The notes below the pieces were generated by a model that saw only the letters and a list, made by a program, of their open reading frames with translations, was not told where the DNA came from and did no database searches. Shown here piece by piece: positions 1 through 5,693 of a stretch of DNA of 6,565 nt. This DNA is from Candidatus Omnitrophota bacterium (GTDB lineage: Bacteria > Omnitrophota > Gorgyraeia > Duberdicusellales > 4484-171). The DNA lies in assembly GCA_016939345.1 (NCBI GenBank), contig JAFGHG010000046.1, positions 1 to 6,565 of the forward strand, written 5' to 3'. The position numbers and the translations under genes were made by a program. Position 1 is the first letter of the stretch. Each line of letters opens with the position of its first letter.

Positions 1-504
1 ATCAGGTCCTTGGGTACCGTAACATTTCTTTCTCAAGGCGTTGACCGCGGCATGAGGGCTATTACCATACCGGTCGATAAACTGACTGCTGTCGAAGGCC
101 TGCTTAAACCTTATGATTATGTTGATATAGTCGGAACTTTTCAGCTTCCATCGGGCGGCGGCAGAACCACTCCGGTTGTTATCACAGTTTTTCAGGGAGT
201 AAAAGTCTTAGCTACAGACAGGAATTTATCTCCTCACCGTATATCACAGAGCATCGATACAGTAACCCTTGCTCTTAAGCCGGAAGATATAAAACTTTTG
301 ACTTATATAATGAATGCCGGACAAATCCGCCTGGTTTTAAGAGGGCCTGAAGATACCTCTATGGAAAGCGGTTATTCGGCTGTTGATTTTAATGTAATGA
401 TGCGTAAACTCGGAATGTATGTTCCAGAAACTCCCACAAGAAGACCTACTACCATAGATGTATACAGGGGAGAGGAGCTAGAAGAGGAACCAATAGCTCA
501 ATAA
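1..504 (+). CDS. cpaB: Flp pilus assembly protein CpaB/RcpC, C-terminal part (5' end outside window)
   Basis: The reading frame is open from base 1 (ATC AGG TCC TTG) to TAA at 502-504, giving 167 residues of a protein whose start lies upstream; the TTG at 10 is an internal Leu codon, not a start. Seen: the stretch RGMRAITIPVDKLTAVEGLL followed by KPYDYVDIVGTF, which is the end of the SAF/RcpC domain typical of CpaB, then VITVFQGVKVLA and a segment TVTLALKPEDIKLLTYIMNAGQ, also characteristic of CpaB. The tail after about residue 140 is polar, Pro/Thr/Glu-rich and likely disordered. Known for the family: CpaB is a periplasmic, inner-membrane-anchored Tad component thought to work with the secretin CpaC, with SAF domains that may contact peptidoglycan. 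The N-terminal membrane anchor and first SAF half are missing only because of the window edge. It is followed after 25 bases by the secretin gene, the usual cpaB-cpaC order. Confidence 0.92.
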   Translation: MRSLGTVTFLSQGVDRGMRAITIPVDKLTAVEGLLKPYDYVDIVGTFQLPSGGGRTTPVVITVFQGVKVLATDRNLSPHRISQSIDTVTLALKPEDIKLLTYIMNAGQIRLVLRGPEDTSMESGYSAVDFNVMMRKLGMYVPETPTRRPTTIDVYRGEELEEEPIAQ

Positions 505-519
505 AGACGGATATAATAA

Positions 520-526
520 AAGGAGG
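520..526 (+). promoter_or_regulatory. strong Shine-Dalgarno of the secretin gene
   Basis: AAGGAGG lies in the 25-base gap after cpaB. It ends only 3 bases before the ATG at 530, which is tight; the next codon, TTG at 533, would give a 6-base spacer. Initiation at either codon changes the protein by one residue (MLKKI or MKKI), so the annotation is hardly affected. No promoter or terminator is visible in the gap, consistent with cotranscription from upstream. Confidence 0.75.
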
Positions 527-529
527 CCA

Positions 530-2155
530 ATGTTGAAAAAGATTCTTTTTATACTGGGCTTTGTTGTTGTTTTTATTGCTGGCGCCAGCTCTGGATACAG
601 CAAAGACTTTTTTCTTGACGAGCCCGAGGATGAAAACGAAATAAAACTGGTTGTCGGAGAGGTCAGTATATTCAGCGTTATATCTCCTGAACGGGTATCG
701 ATTAGAAATCCCGATATCGCCGATGTAAGCAAGGTCACTGACCAGGAAGTAGTGGTAATAGCTAAGTTCAGCGGAGATACAGTACTTAATATCTGGGATA
801 AACAGGGCAAAAAAGAATATAACATCTCTGTTTTGCCCAGGGACCTGGACAGGACAAGAGAAAAGCTCCAGGAACTGATAAATAAGAATCTTCGGATTTC
901 AAGCGTATATTTTAAGAAAAACGAATTGACCGGTAAAATCATGGTGATGGGTGAGGTTACCCCTGTCCAGAAAAATCATATAGAGTCAATACTTGAGCCG
1001 TTTAAAGATAATATCGACAATCTCCTGACCTTGAAAGATGAGACCCAGATGGTGGAAATAGACTGTGAGATATTGGAAATAAATAAGAGCGATCTCGACG
1101 ATATCGGCATAAAGTGGATGGAATATTTTCAGCTTCGCGAGGAGCCTTACAGTGCTCCTGCCGGAGCCAGCAGCGGAGCGGTTGAGACAAGTCTCAGCAG
1201 AAGTTCTCCTTGGAGCAGTCTTTGGCCGGTTCACCTTTGGTCGCGCGACGCTCTTCATGCCAGGATCGATATGCTGATTCAGCGCAATAAAGGAAGGATT
1301 TTGTCCAGGCCGAAATTATTATGTTTGAGCGGTAAAGAAGCGCGTTTGCATGTTGGAGGCGAAGTCCCTTATATCAGCGCCAGTGCGGCAAATACTGTGG
1401 GGACTCAGATAGAGATTGAATACAGGGATTACGGCGTTATCTTAACCTTAGAGCCTATTGTTTTGGAAGATGAGCAGATCATGCTTAAGATGACAACAGA
1501 AGTAAGTGAATTAGACTGGGCCAACGGAATCGAGGTTTCTAGCATTACTGTTCCGGCTTTTACCACCAGAGAAGCCGAGACCGTAACCAATGTTGCTTCC
1601 GGAGACACCATTTTTATCGGCGGGCTTATTCAAAACGATCAATCTCATAATATTGATAAAATCCCGGCTTTAGGAAACATACCTGTCCTGGGAGCGTTAT
1701 TCCGTTCAAAAGAATTTCAGAATGATGAAACTGAGCTGGTTATAACTTTGAGCCCGACAGTTGTAGAAAGTAAACGCAAAGAAAAGATCAAAGAGTTTGC
1801 CGAAGGGCCCAAGGAAGCTCAGCCTGCCAAGCTGGTGATATTCCCAGAATACCTGCAGCAGGAAGATGTTTTAAATGATTATGTCTTAAGGATACAAAGG
1901 CTTGTTTCGCAGTCACTGAATTATCCTCGTCTGGCTCAGGAAGCAGGCTGGCAGGGGGCAGTAAAACTAAAATTACACCTAAGCTATGACGGAGAAGTAT
2001 TGGAAGCAAAAGTGGCTGAGCCTTCAGGCTATGTTTCTTTTGATAACAATGTCATAGCCGAAGCCAAAGCCTTGAGTCCTTACCCTCCATTTCCTCCCAG
2101 TATCGAGCTGGAGGATCTGTGGATCGAAGTACCCATAGTATATCAGATGGATTAA
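530..2155 (+). CDS. cpaC: CpaC/RcpA-type Tad pilus secretin with a C-terminal TonB-like domain
   Basis: 541 residues, forming the outer-membrane channel for Flp pili. Domains in order: signal peptide about 1-24 (KK, hydrophobic core ILFILGFVVVFIAGA, no lipobox Cys); pilus/secretin N-terminal domain about 37-103 (KLVVGEVSIFSV, VSIRNPDIADVSKV); BON-like region about 106-170; secretin core about 172-412, with VEIDCEILEINKSDLDDIGI, RILSRPKLLCLSGKEA, VGGEVPY, the hallmark VPAFTTREAETVTNV at 341-355, GLIQND and IPALGNIPVLGALF at 378-391. Residues 205-240 are a Ser/Ala/Trp-rich insertion (W228, W232, W237). After a linker (413-450), residues about 458-540 match a TonB C-terminal domain: YPRLAQEAGWQG, a strand ending in SYDGEVLEAKV, EPSG, an AEAKAL helix and PYPPFPP. 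Tad secretins normally end soon after the secretin core, so this is an added domain. Start ATG 530 has AGGAGG just upstream. The stop lies 2 bases before the next ATG. The secretin call is firm; the role of the TonB-like part is unknown. Confidence 0.94.
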   Translation: MLKKILFILGFVVVFIAGASSGYSKDFFLDEPEDENEIKLVVGEVSIFSVISPERVSIRNPDIADVSKVTDQEVVVIAKFSGDTVLNIWDKQGKKEYNISVLPRDLDRTREKLQELINKNLRISSVYFKKNELTGKIMVMGEVTPVQKNHIESILEPFKDNIDNLLTLKDETQMVEIDCEILEINKSDLDDIGIKWMEYFQLREEPYSAPAGASSGAVETSLSRSSPWSSLWPVHLWSRDALHARIDMLIQRNKGRILSRPKLLCLSGKEARLHVGGEVPYISASAANTVGTQIEIEYRDYGVILTLEPIVLEDEQIMLKMTTEVSELDWANGIEVSSITVPAFTTREAETVTNVASGDTIFIGGLIQNDQSHNIDKIPALGNIPVLGALFRSKEFQNDETELVITLSPTVVESKRKEKIKEFAEGPKEAQPAKLVIFPEYLQQEDVLNDYVLRIQRLVSQSLNYPRLAQEAGWQGAVKLKLHLSYDGEVLEAKVAEPSGYVSFDNNVIAEAKALSPYPPFPPSIELEDLWIEVPIVYQMD

Positions 2156-2160
2156 TAATG
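2110..2160 (+). promoter_or_regulatory. coupled stop-start junction between secretin and fused ATPase
   Basis: TAA (2153-2155) and ATG (2158-2160) sit in the string TAATAATG, the geometry of termination-reinitiation. There is no clear Shine-Dalgarno directly ahead of ATG 2158. A GGAGG at 2110-2114, inside secretin codons, stands 4 bases before an in-frame GTG at 2119 that would add 13 residues (MDRSTHSISDGLI) and overlap the secretin by 37 bases. I prefer ATG 2158 because MAARVISFFSPKGGVGKT begins exactly as MinD/ParA-type ATPases do, and the 13 extra residues look like out-of-frame secretin sequence. Confidence 0.55.
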
Positions 2161-4326
2161 GCTGCTAGAGTAATTTCCTTTTTCAGCCCAAAAGGCGGCG
2201 TAGGCAAAACACTTTTTTCTTTAAATACTGCAGTAAGCTTGTCATTAAAGAAGAAAAAAGTACTGCTGCTTGATTTTGACTTAGGCGCTCCTCAAGCCAC
2301 TTCTAAGCTTTTAGGCATTGAGCCCAAGTACTGCTTGTTTAATCTTATCGGGCATGTCGAGGAGTTTAAGGAAAAGAAAAGAAATATCCATAATTACCTG
2401 GCTCACTATAAAAACGATCTATCATTCCTGCCTTCGATATCCAAAATCGCCCAGCGTTCAAAAATAACTTCTCAGAACATCAAGGATTTTATTTCTGTTG
2501 TGAAAGATGAGTTTGATTTTGTGATTATGGACGCTGGAAGCCATATGACCGATAACCTGCTGGCCGCTTTTGACTCTTCGGGGCTTATTATCCTTATATT
2601 GACCCCGGACCTTCTATCGGTCTATCAGACAGAATGGACCCTTGATACTTTACAGAGCATAGGTTTTCCACTTTCTATGATCAAAATCCTGCTTAACCGC
2701 GCCGACAGCAAAGGCTCGATAAGCTGGCAGGAGATAAAAGTGCTTCTTCCTTCAGGAATAATTTCTCTTGCTCCATCGGACGGGAAAACTGTAGGCTTGG
2801 CTGTAAACAGGGGGATACCAGTAGTCATTGACAGCCCCAACTCAAAAATAGCCCAGTGCATAAATAAATTGGCAGAGGACCTTCTTATCCGCAGTGAATT
2901 ATATATTGAGCATAAACAATTGACCGAGTTAAGGGTGGCTAAAGAGGAGTTTTTTGAGCCTCAGGAGGCTTTCTGGGAAAAAATAGGACTTGTCGATAAA
3001 TCAGTTAAGATAGATCTCCGGGAAGAAGAAGATGAGGTTATCAAATTTAAAAGAAAAGTCCACAAACAGCTGATAGACGAACTTGACCTAAAGCGTTTAT
3101 CTATAGAAGTCTTTGCTTACAATCCGGCCCGGATGAAGGAGCTGAGGAAAAAAGCAGAGAGGATCATCGCCAATATAATCAGCCAGGAAGCAGGCGGCTT
3201 TATTTCTTCCCTGGAAGTACGGAAAAAGATAACCAAAGAGATACTCGATGAAGCCCTGGCTTTTGGCCCTCTCGAGGACCTTCTTAAACAGCCAGAAGTA
3301 ACTGAAGTCATGGTGAATAACAAAGACCAGGTCTATATCGAAAGAAACGGCAAAATCTATTTAACAAGTAAAAAGTTTACCGGCAATGAGCAGGTGCGTA
3401 TAGTCATCGAAAGGATTCTGGCTCCCCTGGGAAGAAGGATTGATGAGTCTGTTCCTTATGTCGATGCCCGACTGCCTGACGGATCGCGTGTGAATGCTAT
3501 AATAGCTCCTTTGTCTTTGACCGGCCCGACTTTGACTATAAGAAAATTTGCCCGTCAACGCTTCTATATGGATGATCTAATAAACCGCTTTGGCAGTTTG
3601 ACCCCGGAGATGGCCCAGTTTTTGGATGCCTGTGTAAAGGCTAGAAAGAACATACTGGTTTCAGGAGGAACCGGCTCAGGAAAGACCACTTTTCTTAATA
3701 TCCTGTCTTCATTTATCCCTGAAACTGAAAGAATAGTTACTATAGAGGATTCAGCAGAATTAAAGCTGGATCAGACCCATTGGGTAAGGCTGGAATCACG
3801 GCCACCTAATATCGAAGGCCGGGGAGAGATAACAATCAGGGATCTTTTCCGTAACACGTTGCGCATGCGCCCGGACAGGATAATCGTGGGCGAGGTAAGA
3901 AGCAATGAGGTAATCGATATGCTTCAGGCCATGAATACCGGTCATGACGGCAGTATGTCGACAATCCACGCCAATACAACTCACGATGTGTTAATAAGGC
4001 TGGACAGCATGATCTTGATGAGCGGCGTAGAATTACCGATAAGAGCCATAAGGGAGATGATAGCCTCAGCTCTTGACGTAATAGTCCAGACAGCCCGCAT
4101 GTCTGATGGTTCAAGAAAGGTGGTAGCCATTACCGAGGTGGTAGGTATGCTTGATGATATGCATGTCAACTTGCAGGATATTTTCTACTACCGCCAGACC
4201 GGAGTCGATGACGATGGAAATGTTAAAGGCTACTTCACTTCTTTAGGATACATACCTACATTCTATGATGAGATCAGGGCCCGGGGCATAGAGCTGCCGC
4301 GGGAGATCTTTATTTCCAAGGAATAA
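2158..4326 (+). CDS. cpaF: CpaE/TadZ-CpaF/TadA fusion: ParA/MinD-like ATPase joined to Tad secretion ATPase
   Basis: 722 residues counted from ATG 2158. Residues 1 to about 250 are a MinD/ParA-type P-loop ATPase: deviant Walker A PKGGVGKT with signature Lys12 and Lys17, switch I-like DFDLGAP at 39-45, switch II-like MDAG at 124-127, and LLNR at 178-181. This is the CpaE/TadZ role, placing the pilus machine in the cell, but without the N-terminal receiver-like domain of many CpaE proteins. A charged linker (about 250-295) leads into a full CpaF/TadA: N-terminal helical region starting KRKVHKQLIDELDL (298-311), N-domain about 366-465 (PEVTEVMVNN, VPYVDARLPDGSRVNAI), Walker A GGTGSGKTT at 503-511, Asp box TIEDSAEL at 528-535, RMRPDRIIVGEVR at 569-581 with Walker B Glu579, and His box GH...STIHAN at 595-606. 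All catalytic motifs of both ATPases are intact. CpaF hexamers sit at the inner-membrane face and power pilus extension and, in Caulobacter, retraction. These are normally two genes; the frame here is continuous with no sign of a lost stop. The next gene is a second CpaF. Confidence 0.93.
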   Translation: MAARVISFFSPKGGVGKTLFSLNTAVSLSLKKKKVLLLDFDLGAPQATSKLLGIEPKYCLFNLIGHVEEFKEKKRNIHNYLAHYKNDLSFLPSISKIAQRSKITSQNIKDFISVVKDEFDFVIMDAGSHMTDNLLAAFDSSGLIILILTPDLLSVYQTEWTLDTLQSIGFPLSMIKILLNRADSKGSISWQEIKVLLPSGIISLAPSDGKTVGLAVNRGIPVVIDSPNSKIAQCINKLAEDLLIRSELYIEHKQLTELRVAKEEFFEPQEAFWEKIGLVDKSVKIDLREEEDEVIKFKRKVHKQLIDELDLKRLSIEVFAYNPARMKELRKKAERIIANIISQEAGGFISSLEVRKKITKEILDEALAFGPLEDLLKQPEVTEVMVNNKDQVYIERNGKIYLTSKKFTGNEQVRIVIERILAPLGRRIDESVPYVDARLPDGSRVNAIIAPLSLTGPTLTIRKFARQRFYMDDLINRFGSLTPEMAQFLDACVKARKNILVSGGTGSGKTTFLNILSSFIPETERIVTIEDSAELKLDQTHWVRLESRPPNIEGRGEITIRDLFRNTLRMRPDRIIVGEVRSNEVIDMLQAMNTGHDGSMSTIHANTTHDVLIRLDSMILMSGVELPIRAIREMIASALDVIVQTARMSDGSRKVVAITEVVGMLDDMHVNLQDIFYYRQTGVDDDGNVKGYFTSLGYIPTFYDEIRARGIELPREIFISKE
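3865..3890 (+). repeat. 26-bp perfect repeat shared by the two cpaF cores, copy 1
   Basis: This stretch encodes most of MRPDRIIVG ahead of the Walker B Glu in the fusion protein. It is identical base for base to 4940-4965 in the next gene. The flanking codons for the same amino acids differ (GCGC before and CGAG after here, GCGT and AGAA there). It marks the paralogy of the two ATPase cores; direct orientation and 1,075-base spacing mean recombination between copies would splice the two genes in frame. Confidence 0.8.
4318..4322 (+). promoter_or_regulatory. Shine-Dalgarno of second cpaF
   Basis: AAGGA overlaps the last codons of the fusion gene (AAG GAA TAA) and stands 8 bases before ATG 4331, with only GCTT between the upstream stop and the start. 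It supports ATG 4331 and coupled translation of the two ATPases. Confidence 0.65.
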
Positions 4327-4330
4327 GCTT

Positions 4331-5395
4331 ATGTCTCAAGGAATAGAAAAATTAAAGAAACTTTTATCTGATAAGACCATAACTGAGATAATGATTAACG
4401 GGCCCAAAGCTACCTGGCTTGAAATCGGAGGCGCAAAACATAAGATAGACATTACTTTTACCGAAGAGGATGTTCAGGAAATAATAGATGAATATTTTAC
4501 CAAAATCGGAAAAATAATCTCCTATTATACCCCTTTTGGCGATGTCTGTACTGACGACGGCTCGCGTATAAATATAATCCAATTTCCCCTGGCTCGTTGC
4601 GGGACCACTATAACCATAAGAAAATTTGACCGGGAATTGCATACCCTTGATGATCTGGTAGCCAGAGACACCCTTAATAATAAAATGGCTGAATTTTTGA
4701 TTGCCTGTATCAAGGGAAGGGTCAATATCCTTTTTTCCGGTGCAACCGGCTCGGGTAAAACCACTACCATGGAGATGCTTTCTCACCATATACCTGAACA
4801 GGAGCGTTTGGTCACAATAGAAGATACTGCTGAGTTAGTGCTGCATCAGGACAATATGGTCCAGATGGAGACAAGGACTCCTGACAAAGACGGTAAAGGA
4901 GAGGTTACTTTAAGAGACCTGATAAGAAATGCCCTGCGTATGCGCCCGGACAGGATAATCGTGGGAGAAGTCAGAGGGCCAGAGGCTCTTGATATGATAC
5001 AGGCCATGTCCACAGGACATAGGGGGACTCTGGCGGTAATCCACGCCAATTCCCCCCAGGAAGTAAACAGCAGGATGGAAACCCTGATACTTTCTTCGGG
5101 CATAAAGCTGCCGGTTGAAGAGATAAGAAGGATGATTGGTAATACCATAAATATAATCGTCCAGCAGGAGCGTTCTCCTGACGGCGTGCGCAGAATAACC
5201 CATATTTCAGAATTAAGAGGCCTTGAAAGAAATGAAGTGGCAGTCCAGGACCTTTTTATCTTCCGCCGCGAAGCCAGGGGGCCTGACGGAAGAATCCGCG
5301 GAAGGTTCAGGACCGTGATGCGTCATTACCCCAGATTCTTCCCCGAATTTCAGAGGCTTAGCCTGCTTGATGATAAAGCCTTCTCCGAAGACTAA
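4331..5395 (+). CDS. cpaF: second CpaF/TadA-type secretion ATPase, short form without N-terminal helical domain
   Basis: 354 residues. It begins at what corresponds to about residue 368 of the upstream fusion (EKLKKLLSDKTITEIMINGP against EDLLKQPEVTEVMVNN), so the helical N-terminal region found in ordinary CpaF proteins (usually about 420-500 residues) is absent; what remains is the N-domain plus RecA-like core. Seen: DDGSRINII at 75-83, TITIRKFDR at 93-101, Walker A SGATGSGKTTT at 136-146 with Lys143, Asp box TIEDTAEL at 162-169, RMRPDRIIVGEVR at 203-215 with Glu213, His box GH...VIHAN at 229-240, and the usual CpaF C-terminal part (VQDLFIFRREARGPDG then RIRGRFRTVMRHYPRF). All catalytic residues are present, so it should be an active ATPase. 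It follows the fusion gene by 4 bases with its own Shine-Dalgarno. It could form mixed hexamers with the fused CpaF or be a dedicated second motor; the sequence does not decide. It is the last gene of the operon in view; no tadB/tadC follows. Confidence 0.93.
   Translation: MSQGIEKLKKLLSDKTITEIMINGPKATWLEIGGAKHKIDITFTEEDVQEIIDEYFTKIGKIISYYTPFGDVCTDDGSRINIIQFPLARCGTTITIRKFDRELHTLDDLVARDTLNNKMAEFLIACIKGRVNILFSGATGSGKTTTMEMLSHHIPEQERLVTIEDTAELVLHQDNMVQMETRTPDKDGKGEVTLRDLIRNALRMRPDRIIVGEVRGPEALDMIQAMSTGHRGTLAVIHANSPQEVNSRMETLILSSGIKLPVEEIRRMIGNTINIIVQQERSPDGVRRITHISELRGLERNEVAVQDLFIFRREARGPDGRIRGRFRTVMRHYPRFFPEFQRLSLLDDKAFSED
4940..4965 (+). repeat. 26-bp perfect repeat shared by the two cpaF cores, copy 2
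   Basis: Identical to 3865-3890 and in the same protein position, just before the Walker B Glu213 of the short ATPase. Other shared blocks are shorter, such as ATAAGAAAATTTG (in IRKF codons of both genes) and ATCCACGCCAAT (IHAN of both), so the rest of the genes has diverged well beyond this segment. Confidence 0.8.
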
Positions 5396-5408
5396 TCTCA
5401 AATCTCAT

Positions 5409-5419
5409 TTAACGGTTAA
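5409..5419. repeat. TTAAC-G-GTTAA palindrome
   Basis: A perfect 5-base inverted repeat around one central base, 13 bases after the cpaF stop. The same TTAAC core recurs at 5465-5469 and 5485-5489, so it may be part of one set of protein-binding sites. At this length, in AT-rich DNA, chance is a fair alternative. Confidence 0.35.
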
Positions 5420-5456
5420 TATCGGTTTCTTACAAGCTACTCTCTGTACCAATTTT

Positions 5457-5489
5457 AACTATCATTAACCGACCGTAACTATTATTAAC
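5457..5489 (+). repeat. pair of 13-base direct repeats with 20-base period
   Basis: AACTATCATTAAC (5457-5469) and AACTATTATTAAC (5477-5489) match at 12 of 13 positions and start 20 bases apart, close to two turns of the helix, so both copies would face the same side of the DNA. This is the spacing expected for an operator or iteron-like pair. No third full copy is seen, and the bound protein is unknown. Confidence 0.5.
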
Positions 5490-5513
5490 TGCTACAAGAA
5501 TTTTTTTAAAACG

Positions 5514-5543
5514 TTTCAATAAAAACCTTCTGTATTATTGAAA
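5514..5543. repeat. AT-rich inverted repeat, 9-bp perfect stem
   Basis: TTTCAATAA (5514-5522) is the reverse complement of TTATTGAAA (5535-5543), with a 12-base loop. On the + strand no T run follows, so it is not an ordinary terminator for the Tad operon. It may be a binding site or part of the structured 3' tail of the transcript. Confidence 0.45.
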
Positions 5544-5564
5544 ATTAAATATCTATATGTTATA

Positions 5565-5598
5565 TTTGGTTACAATCGGGTTTGAAGATTTAACCAAA
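5565..5598. repeat. inverted repeat forming a 12-bp stem with one bulge
   Basis: TTTGGTTA (5565-5572) pairs perfectly with TAACCAAA (5591-5598). Inside it, after a bulged C at 5573, AATC (5574-5577) pairs with GATT (5587-5590), leaving a 9-base loop GGGTTTGAA. Part of that loop, GGTTT (5579-5583), can instead pair with AAACC (5596-5600), so two folds compete. The GC-rich hairpin begins four bases after this stem. Confidence 0.5.
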
Positions 5599-5601
5599 CC
5601 A

Positions 5602-5633
5602 AGGGGGCGAAGAGCCCCCTCGTCTTATTTTTA
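5602..5633 (+). terminator. intrinsic terminator-like hairpin after the Tad operon
   Basis: AGGGGGC (5602-5608), loop GAAGA, GCCCCCT (5614-5620) is a perfect 7-bp GC-rich stem, followed by CGTCTTATTTTTA, a T-rich but interrupted tail. It lies 207 bases after the last cpaF stop and upstream of the next promoter, where the operon's end would be expected. The interrupted U tract makes efficiency uncertain. Confidence 0.65.
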
Positions 5634-5678
5634 GGGTTTAGGGGTTAGCATATAAATAGTGTTACTTTTTCCAGAGTT

Positions 5679-5687
5679 TGCTATAAT
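5679..5687 (+). promoter_or_regulatory. extended -10 promoter of the helix-turn-helix gene
   Basis: TGCTATAAT has a perfect TATAAT (5682-5687) with the TG of an extended -10 at 5679-5680. No good -35 is seen at 16-18 bases upstream (GTGTTA or TGTTAC at best), which extended -10 promoters tolerate. Transcription seven bases after the hexamer would start at about 5694, the A of the ATG. Confidence 0.6.
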
Positions 5688-5693
5688 TACTCC

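Larger units (their letters stand above)
5396..5693. other. AT-rich intergenic region, no gene
   Basis: 298 bases between the Tad operon and the helix-turn-helix gene. I find no credible coding frame here on either strand. In order it holds a TTAAC/GTTAA palindrome (5409-5419), two 13-base direct repeats (5457-5489), an A/T run (5501-5510), two AT-rich inverted repeats (5514-5543 and 5565-5598), a GC-rich terminator-like hairpin (5602-5620), a G/T-rich tract and an extended -10 promoter (5679-5687). No tRNA-like or CRISPR structure is visible. Confidence 0.8.

Noticed and set aside
10..12. TTG as a start codon for the CpaB gene
   Set aside because: The frame is open to base 1 and the SAF/RcpC domain is cut, so this is an internal codon of a longer gene.
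478..942. Antisense reading frame of 154 codons over the start of the secretin gene
   Set aside because: It mirrors the secretin coding frame, lacks a Shine-Dalgarno and has low-complexity Ser/Leu/Ile content typical of a shadow frame. The same holds for the other minus-strand frames across 986-5401 and 6056-6344.
4364..4789. Antisense frame of 141 codons inside the second cpaF
   Set aside because: The + strand frame encodes unmistakable CpaF motifs across the whole stretch; the antisense product has no recognisable domain.
3865..4965. Assembly duplication of the cpaF core
   Set aside because: Apart from the 26-bp block the two cores differ widely in base and protein sequence, so they are true paralogs and not a repeated contig segment.
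5396..5600. CRISPR array or mobile-element end in the repeat-rich gap
   Set aside because: Only two 13-base repeats with a 7-base gap between them, no spacers of normal size, and no matching terminal inverted repeat within the window.
5631..5648. Telomere-like TTAGGGTTTAGGGGTTAG tract
   Set aside because: Only two to three degenerate units next to a bacterial terminator and promoter; no array, and chance in G/T-rich DNA is enough.
5651..5656. TATAAA as an alternative -10 box
   Set aside because: No -35 at proper distance and no TG extension; the TATAAT at 5682-5687 is far better.
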